Below, piece by piece: positions 12,870 to 25,993 of a DNA stretch of 64,000 nt (the first letter of the stretch is position 1; the number at the start of each line of letters is the position of its first letter). The notes beneath the pieces were generated by a model. It saw nothing but the letters and a program-made list of their open reading frames with translations, searched no databases and had not been told where the DNA came from. A program made the translations under genes and the position numbers. The stretch is from Viola odorata (Eukaryota > Streptophyta > Magnoliopsida > Malpighiales > Violaceae): positions 9,431,501 to 9,495,500 of the forward strand of contig OY829544.1 in the NCBI GenBank assembly GCA_963691705.1, written 5' to 3'.

Positions 12870-14050
12870 CTACTTACCTTTAACATTTTTTCTCCATCAT
12901 CATCCGAAATCTAAGTAGTTTTTCAACAAAAAAAAATATATATTAAAATTTTAAACTCGAGTCCCTACGAAATGAAAGAAAAAAATTTCAAAATGTAATG
13001 GACCACCGACCGCCGACCACCGACCACCTGTTTCTTTCTTCTTTTTCCTGTTGCATCGGGCCAGAAAGCATAAATTTAGATAAAACTATCTTTAATGTTT
13101 GAAAAATAGAACTTTTTTTTTCCTTTTTCCTTTTTTTTTTTTAAAAAAGATTTGCAAAAGAATGGGTTGGAAGTTTTATTCTTTTTGTTAATCTCAGTGT
13201 CTTAGAGTTAGATAGAATTGAAAGCCTTTTCGGCGCATGCAATGCCAACTATGCAAGAGCTAAACTGATGAGGTCTATCAATGGGACATAGAAGTCCGTC
13301 CATAGGATCCACTGCAAATACTGGTCTTACATCTTTGGGACCCACCACATACACGATACTTCTGTTCACACAAACAGTAATAAAAAAAAAAATTCACCTC
13401 ATCTACGAACTTATAGTTTAATACTCTCCCCGTCACACCTTCATATCATATTTTATAAAAATTAATAAAAATAAAAATTATTTAAAATAAGTCAATAAAA
13501 TGCAAATGATGAATGATTATTATTTCTACACAACTTGTGGCATATTTAAAATTGTTGAGTGAAGATTGCTACTTCAACACTACTCACCTCATTATTTTTT
13601 GACTAACACCAAACAATTATTTATTGGTTGACTTGAGGCTATAGATAAAATTGACTTTTCATTTTTGAATATGACCATTAATTTTTATTTTTCAGGTATG
13701 AAATATAAATATCTATAATCCCATAATTTCACTAGGTAAGAATTGGAATTAATATTGTTAGTGTTGTATCATCCCATTAAAAAAAATGCTTCCGGTAAAT
13801 AATTATTTAATATTAAAATTAAATTATCATTTTTTTTTTATTTTAAAAATAAGAGCGTTAAATTATTCACGACGAAGTCTATCGTTGATCATTGTCATAT
13901 TATATTTACATGTTATAATCACCGACAGTCAAGGTATGAATATCGTGAAGAAAAAAAAAACATTTTTCATTAAAAGAAGAAGAAAAGAAAACACCAAAGT
14001 CCAAAAGTCCCAAAATTTATATTTTCATCCGCTCATTGTGCATGAAAGTT
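12870..14050. other. Intergenic DNA
   Basis: This is AT-rich spacer between the foldback element and the promoter of the OTU gene. It holds short runs of A and T and a small ACCGACC-type repeat near 13003-13027. No domain-bearing frame or RNA gene is seen. Confidence 0.5.
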
Positions 14051-14054
14051 TTAG

Positions 14055-14307
14055 TGGGCTCGTTGTGCTTTGGAACGCGTAACACCAAGGCCCATTTACT
14101 GGTCAAAGAGCAACTCTTAAGTCCAATCCATCTAAGTTTCAGGCCAGGCCCAGTTACTCTCCATGTCCTGAATTTTATTTGAGTGTCTGTCAACTTGTTG
14201 GCCCATGTTAATATTTCGAGATGAACAGAGATTATTTCATTCATTCATACAGAAGAGTGATCTAGTTCAATCTTAGTAAAAAAGAGAAAGTCCGATTAAC
14301 TGGCCCA
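14055..14307 (+). promoter_or_regulatory. Cluster of site II motifs upstream of the OTU gene
   Basis: TGGGCT is at 14055-14060. GGCCCA (TGGGCC on the other strand) is at 14089-14094, 14147-14152, 14200-14205 and 14302-14307. These lie 580-830 bp upstream of the ATG at 14885. A pyrimidine-rich stretch ending TTCTTCCAG near 14851 could be the acceptor of a 5' UTR intron, which would bring the motifs closer to the start of transcription. The functional role is inferred. Confidence 0.35.
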
Positions 14308-14884
14308 AAACCTACGCCATGGAAAATTGATTTGTCAGGTATGAATGAAACATGGACTAAAAAACAACATATGCACGTCACAATGATGGGTATATACATT
14401 TGATTTTGAGAAAAGATGATTTTCCATTTCTTTTAACCAAGAAAAATACTATAATTAATAAATAATTAGTGATAAAATTAGCTTAAATTACCATGCTTTC
14501 ATTGCTTTGTGCTTAAATAAGTTTTATTTAAGTGGAAAAAAACAATTAAAACAAGCCGCGATTTGCAATTTTAGATCAGCAGCACCATAGTAACTCATAA
14601 GTCTCTCTTATCATAACCACCAGTCACCACCGTAATCAAGAATCGCGTTTTAGATCAGCAGCACCATTCTCTTCCTCTCCGTTCGTATTCAATCACCGGA
14701 AAACCAAGAGATCACGGATTCGACGGCCACTCTACTGATCTTCAGCTACTTACTGTAACACACTCCGTCACTCCATTTTTCCACTGTTTCAAGTCTCTTT
14801 CGTTGCGTCTTCTCTAATAGTGACTCTTATCTATATTTTGCTTTCTTCCAGTAGACAAGAAGACAGGACGATAAGGAAGGGAAG

Positions 14885-17362
14885 ATGCAGAATCAGGAGG
14901 GAGAGCAGCAGGCGCTGGATGGTGGAGCATTGGAGGCTATAGCATCTGAGTATCAAGATTGGGGGAATTGTGGAGATTATGATGACGACGTGATGAAACA
15001 ACAATCGGCAATTCGTGAGGCGGAAGCCGAAAAAATCCCATTTGTTGGCGAAAAGGTAATTAACACCAAGAATGAGAAATGAAGAACCCATTTTTTGGAA
15101 TTTTGGTTTTGATATGCATACTGTTGGTTTTATGAACTGCAGGAGCCTTTGTCTGCTTTAGCTGCTGAATATCAATCTGGAAGTCCTATTTTACTGGAGA
15201 AAATTAAGGTTGTTTATTTGTTCTTTCTTCTTGGTATGTTCATCTCTTGATTCCTATTTTCTTAATTGAAATGGTTATTTTTGTTGCTTGCTTTCTCTTT
15301 CTTGTAGACTCTTGGTGAGCAGTATACTGGCATTAGGCGAACTCGTGGTGATGGCAACTGCTTTTTCCGGAGCTTTATGTTCTCATACCTTGTGAGTTTA
15401 AGATTTGTGAATTTAACAAGATTCTCGAGTCTTTGCAACTTTTGTGTGCAATTGTGGCTGTTGGTTCTTATTTCTTGCTTGTACTCATATTATGGTTTTA
15501 TTAAATAGGAGCATATTCTGGAGTCGCAAGACAAGTTGGAAGTTGATAGAATCAAAAGGAATGTTGAAGAATGTAGGAAAACACTTCAGAGTTTGGGCTA
15601 TGTGGACTTCACCTTTGAGGACTTTTTTTCGGTAAAACTCATTTTTTGGATTTGTCTTATTTTTTTTCCTTGGTGCATTGATCTTTTAATTCTCTGGATA
15701 AATTGTTGTACTTAAGAAAAGCTGCAAAAAGTTGTACTAAGCTTTCATCAATCTGTAAAATCTCCCATAAACGATCAGCTAGGGTAGCCCCTCAGTTGAT
15801 TACTAAAAATTCCAGTTCAATAATTATATCCTTTTGGTAGCAGAAAGTCAAGCAGCTGTAGCAATAGTTTTGTCACTGGCCCTTTGAAAGTTGTCCTCAA
15901 GGGAGTTACATGGCTGCATATATGCTCTACCTAAATCCTACTTTTGCGGCTTTAGAATTTGCTGTACATAATGTGGATTTCTTGGGAACTTCTTACAGTT
16001 CTGTTTCTTCTTGCCTTCTTCTAGTTATAGTGTGAAACCAAAAAAAGAAGAAAAACTAGAGATTTCTTTGTCTTATAGGAGACTGCTCTGGCTTGATTTG
16101 CATTGTAGTTTGTTTTTGCAAAGAGGGAGTGCAAATATTTCCTTCTTTCTTTCTTTTTAATATTTCTTTCATTTCATGCACATTAGTCTTGTGATTAGAA
16201 GTTCAATTGTAATTACTTATTTGTGAATGGCATCAAAGTGTCAAGCTTTCGTAATAGTGCTTCTAGCCTTTGACCAACTGCTTGCTGATGTCTTAGCTTT
16301 ATAGTCTTTAATCCTCATAACATTAACTCAATGTTGAAAATTTTGCAGCTATTCCTTGAGCAGATAGATAGTGTTCTTCAAGGAAATGAAACTTCAATAA
16401 GGTGGGACTCCTCTTTCCTTTCATGTATTTTGTTTATAACATGAACTAATATAGTGCAAACTTCTCAAGAATAATGTATTGTCTTCACCAATGTGAGCTT
16501 TTAAAATTAATTTATGTAGCTCTGTTTGGTTTTCTTTTACAGTCATGATGAGCTTGTCAATAGGAGCCGTGATCAATCCGTATCAGATTATGGTGGGTGA
16601 CATTGTGGACTTAATGGTTTGAATGGATCTTGCACCATTGCATTTCTTGACCAATTTTGTTGGTTAGTTGTCATGTTTTTCAGATTTGTAACTGCTGGTG
16701 AGATACGTAAACGCTCTGAGTTCTTTGAACCATTTATCTTCGGATTAACGAATGCAACAGTAGAGCAGGTTTGTAAGTACGCTAAAAACTTATCTATTGA
16801 TTGTACACATTTTCCATGCATGATCAGTAACTTGCTGTTGTACTCAGACTTCCATTGAAAATACAAATGATTGTTAGCTTGCACCAGCTTAATGGCATTA
16901 CTGTGATTGCTACTTTCTTTCTAAAGCCGTGCATTTTGAACACCATGGATACTTTATTACTTGTCATCAAGTCTGCTTATTGATGAGTTTATTGTTATAG
17001 AAATTATGTTTTATATATTTAATATGTCCACCGTTTGTAATGCTGTAAACCTCGAGTTCTAAATTCAGTCATTCTATCTAATATTAGTGTTTGTGCTGAT
17101 GTAGTTTTGCAAGTCATCGGTGGAACCTATGGGTGAAGAGAGTGACCATGTGCACATTACTGCCCTCTCAGATGCATTAGGTGTGTCAATTCGCGTTGTA
17201 TACCTGGACCGCAGTTCATGTGATGTTGGTGGTGTTAGCGTAAATCATCACGATTTCATTCCTACAGTCCCAAGTGCTACTGGCAGCAGTTCTGAAACCG
17301 CTAATCCCTTCATTACCTTGCTTTATCGTCCGGGTCACTATGACATTCTCTACCCAAAGTGA
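14885..17362 (+). CDS. OTU1: Otubain-type (OTU family) ubiquitin thioesterase, 301 aa
   Basis: Eight exons were assembled: 14885-15055, 15143-15208, 15308-15391, 15509-15631, 16349-16401, 16543-16592, 16668-16768 and 17105-17362. All introns are GT-AG and the phases close exactly to 301 codons plus TGA, close to the length of plant otubains. The product is a cysteine protease that removes ubiquitin from conjugates. The catalytic motif RGDGNCFF puts Asp94 and Cys97 in exon 3. The catalytic His294 lies in the C-terminal GHYDILYPK. Between them are the conserved otubain stretches RFVTAGEIRKRSEFF and SDHVHITALSDALG. The ATG is the first in the exon and is followed by an acidic N-terminus, as in homologues. 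A GTGAGC to TTGCAG pair in the 3' UTR (about 17380-17468) may be an extra intron. Confidence 0.95.
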
Positions 17363-18976
17363 CCCTCCAGCTCATTCTGGTGAGCTGATTTTGTTTGTTA
17401 CTATTAGCTTTAAATGCTCCACATATGCTCATACATGGGTTGAATTAAGTCTCGTTTGTATATTGCAGGTTGCTGCAAACAGGGTCTCCTCGGAAATGAT
17501 TGGGCTGTCAACCATCAAGATAAATCTGAACTGTGGCAGGAACCCGATGTCTTCAAGGCAAGAGGCCTTAGTCTCGTGCATTTGTGCTGTACCTTGTGGA
17601 GAAAAACATGCTCAAATTTCTCTTTAACTGTGAGTAAATGCAAGGTTTCAATGAATCTTGGGACAGATGGGGTTTCAATTCCATTACACCCTCGTTTGAT
17701 CTTTTAATGTTTCTGGAATTGCATTACTACTGAAGAAAAGCTTAAGAGAATCTGTTTCTGCAAAATCCTTTTTTTCTTTCAATTCTTTCCACGCTGATGC
17801 TATCACTCTCTCGTCATTCTTCTTTTTACTAAGCAAATCAAAGATACAGGTGACAGAGATTGGCAATTTTGAGTGGCCCAAGAGATTTTTTTGGCATAGC
17901 AAGACTCCACTTTGATGGTAAAAAGTTTGTGATTAGTCCTATTTTTTGTGATAAGGATGTGGGAATAATTGGAGGCAGTTTCGTGGGGAAGATCATTTCT
18001 TGTCCTTTTGCCTAGGAAGGAATTGGGAGAAGAAATTGAAAATTCCTGTTTTATCATTGCCTCCGTAGACCACTTTCTGCTGTTTTGGTCCGAACAAAAA
18101 AATAATAATAAATCAGGACCAAGTTGCAACTTTATACCTAAAAGAAGGACCAAATCGTAACCTTGCCCAACAGAAGCACATGTGAAAGGATCAGATTAGA
18201 TATCCAATTGAAAATCTTAAAATTCAATTCTTGCACAATGAAAGATGCTCAGCACGTGCGACGGGTAACATCACCTGGCACCAACCTGGAACATTTTCAG
18301 GGATATACCCCTGCTTATCCAAATTGTCCAGCAGATTCCAGAATCACTTCTTTCCATGGACAACCATAAAAAAGAGAACATGAACAGGAGCATAACCTCT
18401 TAAAAAGTTTAAAAACAACAATGGCACAACATTTCATTATTTAATCCGTCAAAATTTCGCAAAAAACAGCTCCCTGCTCTTATATTTCAGCGATTACATA
18501 CGGGATCCCAATCCCCAACAATGGAACAACAACAACAACAACAACACAACCAAACCAAAAAGAAGAAAATGTGATGGTACAGAAGACTTTTTAGGACCAC
18601 ATCAAAAGATCCATTGCTCTGATACTCCTATACTGTCTACTTTTATATATGCCAGGCAACATGAACCAATCACCTGGAAAACAACTAGAATAACTCTCGG
18701 AGAAAATGTCCAAAATTTCGAAGCTCCATATGCTGCTGCTTCATCTCTAACTCTTTCAGAGATTTAAAAGAAAATTGGAAAATTACTGTGGGTCTGGCTA
18801 TGTGTTTTCCCCTAAAATTTTAAGGTTCCTCAAAAGTTAAAAAAAAATCAAAAGAAAAAAGAGGTTTCTTCATCTCGATCAGCCACTCTGAAATGTTTCT
18901 CCATGACTTGAGGTGATACCAATTTGAAATTATTCGGCCCTATGAGGTTAGTTCCCATAAAGTTAACTGGCTTTGC
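17363..18976. other. 3' UTRs and spacer between two convergent genes
   Basis: The OTU gene (plus) and the Mei2-like gene (minus) converge here, so this stretch holds both 3' UTRs. An AAC trinucleotide run lies near 18527-18545. Short frames between 17456 and 18369 have no domain signal and fall in these UTRs. There is no further gene. Confidence 0.55.
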
Positions 18977-21900
18977 TTAATCAAACTCCTTTCCGGAACC
19001 TGGAGAAGAGTCCCCACCATTGAAAGAATCCTCCCCGTTCGACGACTGCAGCGGGCCTCCCAGCTGATTCTCCTCATGGGTGATGGTACGAGGTTTCCCA
19101 GATCTGGTTCTAACATTAACCCCCATCGGAAAGGGTACCTGAAGATAAAGAATGAGTTAGGGCCATATTCTCTTTGATCACTATCTATCTTGAATGAGGA
19201 TGGTTTTGTTTTCCTCACAAGACAAGAGGAGGCTATCATGGAAGCCACTTTCTAAGGCATTGTTACAAATGGAAAGGTATTGGAACACACAACTCCGGAA
19301 TGTTTGCATGCTTATTTTTTGGGTTCAAGTAGGCAGGAAAAAAATGTAACACAAGTTCAAATTAACTGCTGATTTTGAGATGTTCCTACCTGATCACCAG
19401 CATTAGGACCCTCAGTATTGAAGAGAATGGGTCGACATCGTTTGTCTTCATTCATCAGGCTCGAATTCTGGAAATGGGCAATGAGGGCAGATTTTCCTTG
19501 TATGCGGGCATATGCAAGCGATGCAACCTTTTCGCTGTTGAATTTCTCCCATTTCTTTCCATTGAATGCCTGCCATATTTTTTCCTTCAGTTTTAACTTG
19601 TAGGTAAATTCTCTAAAAATAGTATCAACAGCCCTTTACTTCTATGATTAAATAGAAGCCTTCTAATAAAATTGGAAATTATAGGAGTGCCCCAACCAAT
19701 ATCCAGCCTTAAGAGGATATAAAAGTAAAACATAATAGAGATTTTGATAACCTAATACAATTGCAAAAATGTCTTTTGTTGGAAAAGAACACTGCCAAGG
19801 TGTGCACCAACGAGCAATACATTCTGAAGGGCAAGAGGCTGGCAAGTATAATTATGGCTAAACAGCGGACCAGTAATGAATATTTAATGGCAATAGCTTT
19901 TACATAAGGCAAACCTGATAGAAAGGAACTATCTGGCGGGGATCGATCATGTTGATAAATGCATATCCAACATTACACTTGTTCTGCAATAATTGATAAG
20001 GTCAAATAAGTAAGGTATATGTGGATTAGTACGGAAACCTTGGTTGACAACACAAACAATTTTTAACCCAAATATAGATGACCGTCAAATTTAAGAGAAA
20101 AATTGCACTTGCCTTAAAATCAATTGGTAGATAAATGAAATCATAAGTTCCTTTGTGTCGCTCATCGATTGCAGCCAGAAGCATTTTAGAAGTATATCTG
20201 CCATTTCAACCACAAGACATAAATCAATACCTTTGATAGAATATATATTAAGGAAACCTTCAATAGAATTTAACCTTAGCCCTATTTTGAGGCATGCCTA
20301 GACATTTTACCTTCATGGATTACAAGTTAGCTTCTCATAAATCAATACTAAAGCAATACATACCAACAACGACCTTGCAGAAATATGAACAAAGAACAGA
20401 AGTCAAGCATCACATACTTGTTAGGAATGTTCTTTATCATTAGTGTTGTTCGGTTGTCTTCCCCTAGCAATATGCGATCAACATCAAGTTCAAACTGCTT
20501 CTTGTCAGCCTGATTAACACTGCCTTCATTTCTACGACTTCTAGCACGTTCATTAGGAGGATCAAATGTATTAATCATTGGAACCATTTGACCCCTACCA
20601 GGAAGCATCATGGACCTCTGATGTGATTGGAGCCCTATATTTTTAGCAGGAATGGGCAAGTCGATGCAGTTTCCACCAACACGAGGAAAGATGTTAGAAG
20701 ATATGAATTCCATAGAGTTAAGTGAGTTGTTAGAAATTCTCATGCTCCCAAGGGATCCTGGATGAAAACCAGAAGTGTCAGGAGATTCTCCACCATATGC
20801 TTGCCGCCTGTCCCAGAGAGAAGGATTAACCGTTGGTGCTGATCCTACATGGTGATTTTGGATGGGCAAAACTGGATTCATCATAGGAGGTGGTGCTCTA
20901 GTATGTCCATGCAGACGTGAGTTGGGATGAGCCAAAGAAATTCCGTTGACAAATGATGGGGAGTTTGGCCACATCATGCTTGGAGGCTGGGGATGGTAAG
21001 AGTTACCCCATGCATAGTGATATCCAGGAAGAGAAGAGCTTCCATTGCCTGCAGATCCAAAAGCTGATTGATGGAGAAAATACCAGGTTAAACAATATAG
21101 AAGAAAACCAAACAGGAGTATTAAGCAAAACAACACAAACCCACTCAATCTATGTAGTTTTTGAACCACCCAACTTCATTGTATAAGAGTGAAGGTGACA
21201 TGCATGCAAGATATCACTTCATTTTGCCTACATATGACTTGACTTTTATTTCCTAAGGAGCTAGGTTGATATCAAATGCAGATGCTTACTTAAAGTGGAA
21301 CTTAGCTTGGTTTTCAACTAAGACCTCAGGAATGCAAAACTATTCTAATTAGATAATTTGCAACCAAGCCTATTGATTGTGGTTTGGAAATCTAAATTTA
21401 ATGTAGTCGTTCCCGACACAAAGGGTTGATATCACATGGCTTATCAGTGACGAGCAGGCAAGATACAGTCTGTTTGCATGTGAATTAAAGAAACTGCAAA
21501 AGGTCATCCACTGAACTTACCTCCGTCGTTTACTTCAAATGAATGCCCATTTGCACTAATTCTAGGTAACTGCCGGTTGTCAATTCTTTCAGATTGCCTT
21601 GGATTGATGTTTGTAGCTATGGTGCCAGGAGAACTGCCGTGAACCCCGGTATTAAAACTATCATGGTACTCTGGAATAGAATGTGGGTGAAAAGGGGGTG
21701 CACGTCGTATATCAAACTTCAGATGACCTTGAGAATGATTGGGATCAGCAAGGCTAGCCTGATTACCAGCCGATTCAGCTCTCAGAAGAGAGGACAAGCT
21801 GCTAGGAACACTACAAGAGATTCCATCATGAAATGCAGACTCCAGAAAAGGGGCTTCTATAGCAGAAGTTACACCCAAAATGGTTCCATTTTCCACGCTA

Positions 21901-24900
21901 CGGGACAAAATTTGACCTTGTGGAACAGCTCCTGTAATGATGCTTTGGATGAAACATTGACATATAAGAAAGAGGAAACTATATTCAAAATAAGAATAAC
22001 AGCCATACCGGATAATCCAGGGGTTGAGTTATTTGGAGGGCTACTCTTCTGCACAAAAAGGCCACCATCATCCTGCCCCATCTCTGGAGGAATTTGTTGC
22101 AACAAGCTGAAATTATGGAGAAAAAGAAGAACTCTACAGTTAGCTCAGCAGAAATAATTAAGCTGTACTACTAGCAGTCAAGCAGGGCTAAGAAAATAAG
22201 TAAGCAGGGTATTGGGCTAGTCTTGCACTATAAATCTTGCAAGTTCGAAAGAGCGAGAAAAAAGCATGTCATTCTTTCAGCTAGATGTGAATAGCTTAAC
22301 ATTATTATACCAAAATTGTCGATAGAGAAAAAAGAAAAGAAAAGGAACTTCTGCTCTCCCGCGCAGCTAAATTATTAATATTCTAGTTGAAACTTAAGTA
22401 AAAGAAGGAAGAACATGGAAGGTAAGAGCAGACTTCATGTGTTTGGATATTACCTCCGTCTTGAACCTCCTGGGCGGCTTGGCTCAACTTTAATTCTCTT
22501 CCCAGCAATATCACTCCTGTTCAACGCACGAAGAGCAGCCTCTGCAGCTCTAATATCATAAAACTCAACAAATTTGTGATGATTACGGTGTGGGGTTTCA
22601 CGAATCTGCAATGCATGAGAAATACATAGTCATGCCTCAATCAAGTCTTAGGCTTACTTCTGTTCACTAAAACATTGAAAATTAACAAACAAAGTCACCT
22701 CCTTGATCTCTCCATATACACCAAATATATGACAAAGATCATCATTTGAAACTGAAGAATCGAGATTGAATACGACAAGAGTGCCCTGATTAACATCTCT
22801 ATCAGAGGGATTGTCCTGACAAAAGTAACCCAAAGGAAAAAAATTATATACAGCAACATAATAAAAGTGTATGCAAATGAATAGCTGCCCAGAAAAAGCA
22901 ACACATTCTTGTAAGCAGAGTGACAATGAATCAATGAGGGAATAATCATAACCTTGATGGTAGATGCTACCTTTGGGATTGAGTAATGAATGTCAAGTTT
23001 CCTACGCCTCAATGGTTTGTTCTGGAGTGATTTCATTGCATTTCTGGCAGCTCTGATATCATAATAGGAGATCATAACAAAACCACGATGTTTGCAGGCT
23101 GTATAAAGGGTGCGGATATCTCCATATTGCTACACAAAGGGTGGAAAAGTTCACTTTAGACGAACAGGCAAGTACATGACACAAATGAAGCACAGACTAA
23201 AACACACACCTCAAATAGAGCTTTCAATTCAGAATCTTCAGCATTGCTATTGATATTTCTAACAAACAGTGTTCTGGAAGGGTGTTCGCCATAAGGGTGT
23301 TCTCCAGCTGAACCATTGCATGCTCCAGAATCAAATTGTGCTGGAGATCCATCGTCTCCCATTTCCATTCCACCAACACTGCTAAAAAAGTCCAGCTCCT
23401 CCATATCATCTCCACCAGTTTGTTGGTTGATATTGTCTATCCTATCAGTCAATCCATTAAACAAGTCATCGTCACTGGGTAGAAGATTTCCAATGGTCTG
23501 GGCCTCAATTTGTTCAATAGATTCAAAAGGTTCCTCTTCCTCAAGGTGGGACGCAATAGTGTCAACCGAATGACCATATAGATTATTGTTTGAAGATAAT
23601 CTCACTGCAACAAGTAATGAATATAATGGTCACTGATAAGCATATTGAAAGAGTCTACAGCCAAAACCAAACATCAACGATAGCACTTGCATATTACACA
23701 TAATTTTGAAATTTAAGGATGTTATTATACATTAACAAGTGGGTTAGGGAATATGGATGGGGACAAAAGCTTACACTTCCGACTAAATAGTTCCGATAAT
23801 GAGCTTGAGAAAAGACTATTTTCTTGCTGACTCGCCATCACATTTAATTTGCCACTATCAGCAAAATAAGGACTTGGCTGCACATTTAAACCAGTTCTTG
23901 TTTCTTGATCATGGTCCATAGGTCTCAACGAAGTCAAGGACCGACTCAAAGCTCTCTCAGCTCCCACCGCATGCTTATCTAAGCTATGATTCATTTTCTG
24001 CTCCCGCATCAGGAAGGGCTGAGGACACTCAAGCGACTGCATCGGCCGGCCTTCTGAAGCTACAAGTTTCTCTAAAGGTGACGAAACAACAGATCTTCCA
24101 ACCACTGCTCATTAATTAATTATATCAATATTTACTCACAAAGTAAACCATGTACAATAGTGAAGGGCTATAATTTACGTGGCAGAGATTAAGTTTCACG
24201 GAATTGATCTTAGTTTACAGACGCAAAAATGACAGATTAACTACCAAGTTTAGAAATGGCATTAACCAATTGCATGGTGTAATCAATTGTATGGCAGAAA
24301 ACAATTCAGTTAGTCCCCAACAATTTATGAGAGTAAAAAACGACCTTAATGGGCTAGATTGAGCTTCCATTAGAAATATGGTGAGGTGGAATTTCCAAAA
24401 GAAAGTGACGGTGAAACTATGCTATTTATGTTTCTTTCTATAATCTACCTTTGTCCGTAATTCACACATTAGCTAATAACCACATCTTGAAACCATTTGT
24501 GGTTAATGAAACAAAAAATGTATAGCTGTGATCGAATTACACAATTCATTCCAAATTGCAAATTATCAGCTTTGTAACCAACTTAACAAAAAACTACTAA
24601 ACTCTATGAATAAATAGAAAATAGTCACCATAGGCATATAATTTACCTTAGAAATGAAACACTTCAAACTTTACACGCTAAAAAATACAACATTATTCAT
24701 ACAAAACAATTGTAGTCAAATCCAGTTTAAAATAATAAAAAAATTAGTAAAATAAAATGTCACAGTTTCACATATGATTGAGGTCTAAAATGAAAGTCTT
24801 AGAGAATCATGATAATATAATAGTTATCACTACTTTCACACTATTTATTTGCAGAATGGACAACTTGTAGAAATGTTAGCAGATAGATCATTGTTGCTAT

Positions 24901-25993
24901 TACTGTAAAAAAAGCTAGAAGAGGAATATGGCAGGTAAAAAAAGCCAAAACAGTCTCACAGTTGGTTGTAACGTGACAATAAAAGATACAAAGGACCGTA
25001 TCCAAGCAAAACAGCCCAAGAAAGTTTGGTATCTGACCACTTAAACAAGAAAAACAGATTAGAGAGGTGTTGCCTTCAATGACCTGCCAAATATAGCAAA
25101 TCCTCTAATGCAAACTACTATAATTATATGGAAGTCAAGTGATAGATCCTTATAACTATTACTCTCTCATAATAACCTCATATGGTCATCCTACAATTCT
25201 AATTAGTGCTAAGTCTACGGCACCCCATGGACCATATTAATCCTTAAAGATTCAATATAATTGTGGTTTTGTTTCTTCTACTAATTACTTAGTAGCACAT
25301 ATTCAACAGTTTATCTGGCAACGCACTTTGTAAAATGACAAGTCAGGCATAATCCACTCTAGAGAAGAAGCATAGAGAACTGCAAGGCATCCACAACCTT
25401 CTGAGCCACACAACACAGTCAATATGGAAGTGATAATTGGAAGAGATTCCAATCACAATCCCAGTATGACTTTAAAAAAAGTTTTAACATACAGAGAATC
25501 TTGTCACTTCCAGCGAACGCATTGAAGCATTTCTCAGTTCAATATAATTTTTTTAGGGAAAAAATATCTCTTTTGGTGATCGATTAAAAGAACCACAAAA
25601 GGTTAAAAACTCCCATTCAAAATCATGTTTTTGATAAGAGGAAAACATAAACCCTATACGTGTAAAAGCTTTACTGACCATGGTGATCGGGCATCTTATC
25701 TGACTTCCAGAACCCAATCTGCCTCTGCCACACGTACAAAAAACAAAAGCAGATGAGAGCAAGATCCAAAAAGTCACAGCATAAAAGATTCACCACAAAT
25801 CTTCACAACCAACCCCTAAATTCAAACTCAGAAGATAAACTGCACACACTAATCAAACAATCAAATAGCAAATGGAAATGCAAGCAATCAACGCAGAACA
25901 ACATACCTCACTGGGATAAGAGCTAGATATATCCTCAGAGAAGAAGGAGGAGGAGGAGGACAAACCCTGAAGGTCCATCATTTCAGATGGCAT
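18977..25993 (-). CDS. Mei2-like RNA-binding protein with three RRMs, 978 aa
   Basis: Fourteen exons in transcript order: 25993-25907, 25724-25679, 24104-23775, 23604-23210, 23129-22971, 22815-22699, 22605-22454, 22106-22009, 21931-21521, 21063-20418, 20197-20113, 19983-19915, 19569-19390 and 19138-18977. They sum to 979 codons including the stop. RRM1 (LFVRNINS, RGFVMISYYD) is at about residues 265-338 and RRM2 (TLVVFNLD, HKFVEFYD) at about 350-421. The Mei2-type RRM3 (TLMIKNIPNKY to NVGYAFINM) is at about 803-910. Plant members, such as Arabidopsis AML and maize TE1 relatives, act in meristem and meiotic programmes by binding RNA. The C-terminal tail PFPMGVNVRTRSGKPRT is typical of the family. 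The intron after exon 11 starts with GC (AAG|GCAAGT). A 1.55-kb intron (24105-25678) and an untranslated leader intron (donor near 26420) show no other gene. Confidence 0.93.

Noticed and set aside
17456..17707. 83-codon frame after the OTU stop codon
   Set aside because: It lies in the 3' UTR and its putative leader intron, has no homology I recognise, and the OTU protein is complete before it.
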